Assembly: GCA_022393335.1 (NCBI GenBank) | Contig: JAJEKB010020998.1 | Location: forward strand, 221,779 to 285,778 | Direction of reading: 5' to 3' | Source: Macrotrachela quadricornifera | Taxonomy: Eukaryota > Rotifera > Eurotatoria > Philodinida > Philodinidae | Length of the DNA: 64,000 nt | Shown here: positions 61,186 through 64,000 of the stretch, in pieces | Position numbering within the stretch: position 1 is the stretch's first letter | How the letters are laid out: every line of letters starts with the position of its first letter | The notes under the pieces: model-generated | Databases searched by the model: none | The model's input: only the letters and a program-made list of their open reading frames with translations | Told to the model about the DNA's origin: nothing | Translations under genes and position numbers: made by a program

Positions 61186-63696
61186 GGTGTTGTCAAGAAA
61201 TCCGGAAAAAAAAAATCCGGAAAAGAAAATCCGGAAAAAAAAATCCGGAAAAATAAAAATCCGGAAAAGAAAAAATCCGGAAAAATAAAAATCCGGAAAA
61301 AAAAATCCGGAAACGAAAAAATCCGGAAAAGAAAAAATCTGGAGAAAGAAAAATCCGGAAAATTTTTATGCGAAGTTTATTGAAAATAAAAGACACAACA
61401 GGTAAAAAGTGTGGAGATGCTCGAGACTATTTGATAAGTTTATTTCTTGGAAGCAACCAGTAGTGAGAGTCCTTCGAGAAGTTCTCCACGATCGATGTCG
61501 TCGTTGCAGAAGCGGGTATTCAAATTGTCGAGTTGTTTCTGCATCGCCAACGTTTTCAGTACCATTTTCTTTTGCGCCCCTGCCTTGAGCTTGAGAGTTT
61601 GTTGTCGAAAGATGACTTCTTCGGCTTGCAAACAAGCGATGAACGCCCACATATTGGGATGAGTTTTGTTCATGCGCTTGTTGAAACGATTATTCCAGCC
61701 TGAACGAGAGAAAAGGAATGCTTCTCGTCAAAAGATTCCATAAAGACAAAAAGAGGATTGCTCACCCTCGACGTGATTATTGGTGCGTACATCGAGATCC
61801 GCCACGTTCCATAGGTTCAAGTTTACCTTCTTCATCCAGTGGTCTCGGAAGTAATCGATGAGATCGTCGATAGAATCGGGTGCTTCCTTAACAATGTCGT
61901 CGAAACCGAGTTCGACCTGATCGAGCGGGAGCAGAGCCAAGGCCATGAGCTTTCTCGCAGAACAGCGAGCGTCCATATCAGTCTTGTATACCATGGCAAG
62001 TCCAAGTGTTTGAATTCTCCGATGGATCGCTTGTGTATAATGAAAGTAGCAGCAATTGTGGTGAGCGTTTGGGAACTGAATAAATAAAGAAAGAAAAACC
62101 AGAATTTCTGAAAGATCGGATAGGAAAAAATTCACTTCATCGTTAATGACGCTGATAAGTGCCGGTTCGAAATCAGTTGTCACCCGAGTAGGCTGGAAAT
62201 CCAGCTGGAGACGAACTGCATGATCTTTGAGAACACTGAACATATGCTTGTAGTAGAAAGCCTTTCGTTCAGTCATGAGCACGATGACGCAGGCAAAACC
62301 TGAATGGAGTTATTTGAAGCAGTTTTGTGATAAAACTGCGAAGAAGAGACTCACTCTGCATGTGCTTTAGCCCATGGATCGAATAGACTTGGGCAAAGTA
62401 TTTGGGGGAGGTACTAAACGTACCGTCCATCATGATGTGAGCGCACTTGAAGAGGAATTGAAGTTGATCATCTGTGGCGAAAATGATGATGCGCTTGGAA
62501 ATATCGCCATTGGCATGCCAAACGTGATCGGCGAGAAGATAACGCTCGCCATCGAGAGCTATCTTATAACTTCGGGGAATGTAGAAATCGATTGAAGTGG
62601 GAAGAATCGGAATTGCCATTCGCCGTTGTAAATTAAGTGCAGCTCCTGGATAGTGTCAGAGAGAGAAAGGCATAGTCAAAGTAAAACTTTGCTTCACTCA
62701 CGAGCATCCGCCGCTGTTGGCGCCATAACAAGAGCTGTCTTCGATAGGTTAGCCTTGGCCACCTCTTGGTCGTAGATCTGGCCGATGGCTGTTGTCTCAC
62801 TGGTGACACGAGTCTTGACCTTGTTCATCAACCTACGAATCTCAATCTTCTCTGGGACGGGAGGATGGCAATGATCATTCTTCTGTTTGGTTAAATCGCC
62901 AGTCTTTGTAGCTGTGTGAGCGACGGCTGAACAGTCCTTAAACTGACATGCCCAATAGGTGGTCGCCATTGTGGCTTTGCCACTCTTTTGAAAAACATAG
63001 TCGTTAATGACGAGAAGAGGTTTACCTTTATTGCTGTTCACGTAAGAGTGTGTTGGACAAGCGGTAGCCATTGTAAAAAGAATAGAGGAATAGTAAAAAT
63101 AAGAGATTACCGTACAGTAAGATTTGATTTGTAAGTAGTTGTTAATGTAAGTTTTATTCAACAGACTGTCACACTTTATATATGATCATGCGCTGCGGAA
63201 GAGAGAATAGTGCAACGTTAAATGATGAGAGCATGAACAAAGGAAAACGAGGTGAAAAGATAGTACTGGAGAGCGAGAATAGCGCAAAGTTAAATGATGA
63301 GAGCATGAACAAAGGAAAACGAGGTGAAAAGATAGTACCAGAGAGCGAGAAGATAAGAACATGAACACAGAAGAAGAGAGTGAACAGAGAACATATATAC
63401 ATATATTGTAGTTCTTTTGACCTATGGCAAAGAAACAGAGAAGCGAACATATCGATAGCTGTGCTTTTGACCTCTATCAAAAAAAAACAGAAAGAAAAAA
63501 ATCTTTCAAGGTAATTTATTCCTTTTCCGAATTTTTCTTTTCCGGATTTCTTGTTTTCCCGATTTTACCCTTTCCGGATTTATTTTTTTCCAGATTTTTA
63601 TTTTCCAGATTTTTTATTTTCCTGATTTCTTATTTTCCCGATTTTATTTTTCCGGATTTTTTCTTTTCCGGATTTTTTTTTTCCGGATTTCTTGAC
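61186..63696 (-). mobile_element. Mutator-like (FLYWCH-type) transposon, apparently intact
   Basis: Inserted in the NmrA-like gene. Both flanks carry nearly the same sequence (ATATTCTTCAAAC at 61173-61185 and the same with one extra C at 63697-63710), read as a target duplication. The ends carry GTCAAGAAATCCGG and its complement. Each is followed by an inverted array of ATCCGGAAAA-type units (left 61197-61370, right 63520-63690). A two-copy 72-bp tandem repeat lies just upstream of the transposase gene (63203-63351). The left end has six extra bases outside the GTCAAG core, so the exact boundary is uncertain by a few bases. Confidence 0.85.
61440..63071 (-). CDS. MULE transposase, complete, five exons
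   Basis: Exons 62702-63071, 62355-62645, 62136-62299, 61766-62075 and 61440-61699 give 464 aa with no stop or frameshift. The four introns are 55-66 nt with GTGAGT-like donors and CAG acceptors. An N-terminal FLYWCH zinc finger (GKPLLVINDYVF, W.C, C, then HCHPP) is the likely DNA-binding part. The catalytic region shows MDGTF (Asp), TTDFEPALI (Asp), NCCYFH (C-x2-H) and NNHVEGWNNRF (Glu), the DDE arrangement of Mutator-type transposases. The start was chosen at MATACPTHSY, close to the zinc finger; an in-frame ATG upstream would add an unlikely AT-rich extension. It should cut and reinsert its own element via the array-type ends. It lies on the same strand as the disrupted host gene. Confidence 0.92.
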
Positions 63697-64000
63697 ATAT
63701 TCCTTCAAACCATTTATACATACCAAACATATCATCTTGTGCACTTTTCGACAACCATTTTAGTGTTGCTCGAAATTCTTCTTCTGTTAATGTTTTCGAT
63801 ATAGCTGGAATACCAGTTACTTTGGTAAAAAGTTTTGGTATATTTTCAAAAGTAATTTCTTCACTACATATACATATATCTTGACCAACAAAATCCTCTG
63901 GATTTTCTAATATTTCACGAACAATGGGACCGATATCATCAATATCGACTAGATGTACTTTTGCTTTTTGATCCATTGGAAATGCAAATACAACTGTACC
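63697..64000 (-). pseudogene. NmrA-like protein (NMRAL1/HSCARG-type), C-terminal half, cut by transposon
   Basis: Open from the right edge. It reads GTVVFAFPMDQKAKVHLVDI, then DIGPIVREILENPEDF, GQDICICSEEITFENIPKLF and MYKWFEG before running into the MULE end. This is the C-terminal substrate-domain region of NmrA-like atypical short-chain dehydrogenase relatives, which bind NAD(P) through an N-terminal Rossmann fold (outside the window) and act as redox sensors rather than enzymes. The natural ending lies at 61071-61185, beyond the 2.5-kb insertion, so translation here would instead end inside the transposon terminal array. Confidence 0.85.

Noticed and set aside
61193..61396. Phe/Arg/Ile-rich repetitive frame
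   Set aside because: It is a translation of the ATCCGGAAAA terminal array of the MULE.
63182..63368. Lys/Glu-rich repeated peptide frame
   Set aside because: It is a translation of a two-copy 72-bp tandem repeat upstream of the MULE transposase, open on both strands.

Overview
This is an AT-rich, intron-bearing eukaryotic window that looks like a bdelloid rotifer (inference). Support comes from very short introns (about 55-75 nt, GT...AG), a single-gene architecture joining an arginine-type ADP-ribosyltransferase (ART) domain to a long kinesin-light-chain-like TPR array, AIG1-like P-loop GTPases, and FLYWCH-type Mutator-like transposons (MULEs). Genes are sparse: about seven host genes or gene parts in 64 kb. 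The rest is transposon and repeat sequence, with two assembly gaps (400 N at 19483-19882, 10 N at 40320-40329).

Layout. 1-634: minus-strand exon of an AIG1-like GTPase running off the left edge. 637-13.5 kb: no gene recognised; foldback and terminal-inverted-repeat elements, including a GC-rich hAT-type element with a perfect 8-bp target duplication. 13560-16125 (+), 21389-24103 (-) and 33162-35927 (+): three paralogous large GTPases sharing a GETGSGKS P-loop, a DTPG switch, a Cys/His cluster and a repeated C-terminal helical module. Between them lie a dead mariner transposase, foldbacks and short tandem repeats. 36.2-50 kb: a gene-free repeat desert holding a 2.4-kb array-ended element, a 127-bp satellite interrupted by a decayed MULE, and old kb-scale direct duplications. 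51483-54909 (+): the ART-TPR gene, broken by a one-base frameshift. 58095-59808 (+): a proposed two-exon membrane protein with two PY-type motifs. 61071-64000 (-): an NmrA-like (NMRAL1/HSCARG-type) gene interrupted near its 3' end by a MULE whose five-exon transposase gene is fully open.

How the parts relate. Four P-loop GTPases lie within 36 kb, followed by an ART-TPR gene. This could be a rapidly evolving accessory or defence-like island, but that is inference. Two of the GTPases share a 240-bp nearly identical tract inside otherwise diverged genes, which suggests recent gene conversion. The two MULEs share all four intron positions and phases. Both, and at least two non-coding elements, carry terminal regions made of inverted arrays of a short element-specific motif. 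About ten long inverted-repeat elements are visible. No tRNA, rRNA, CRISPR array or telomeric tract was seen.
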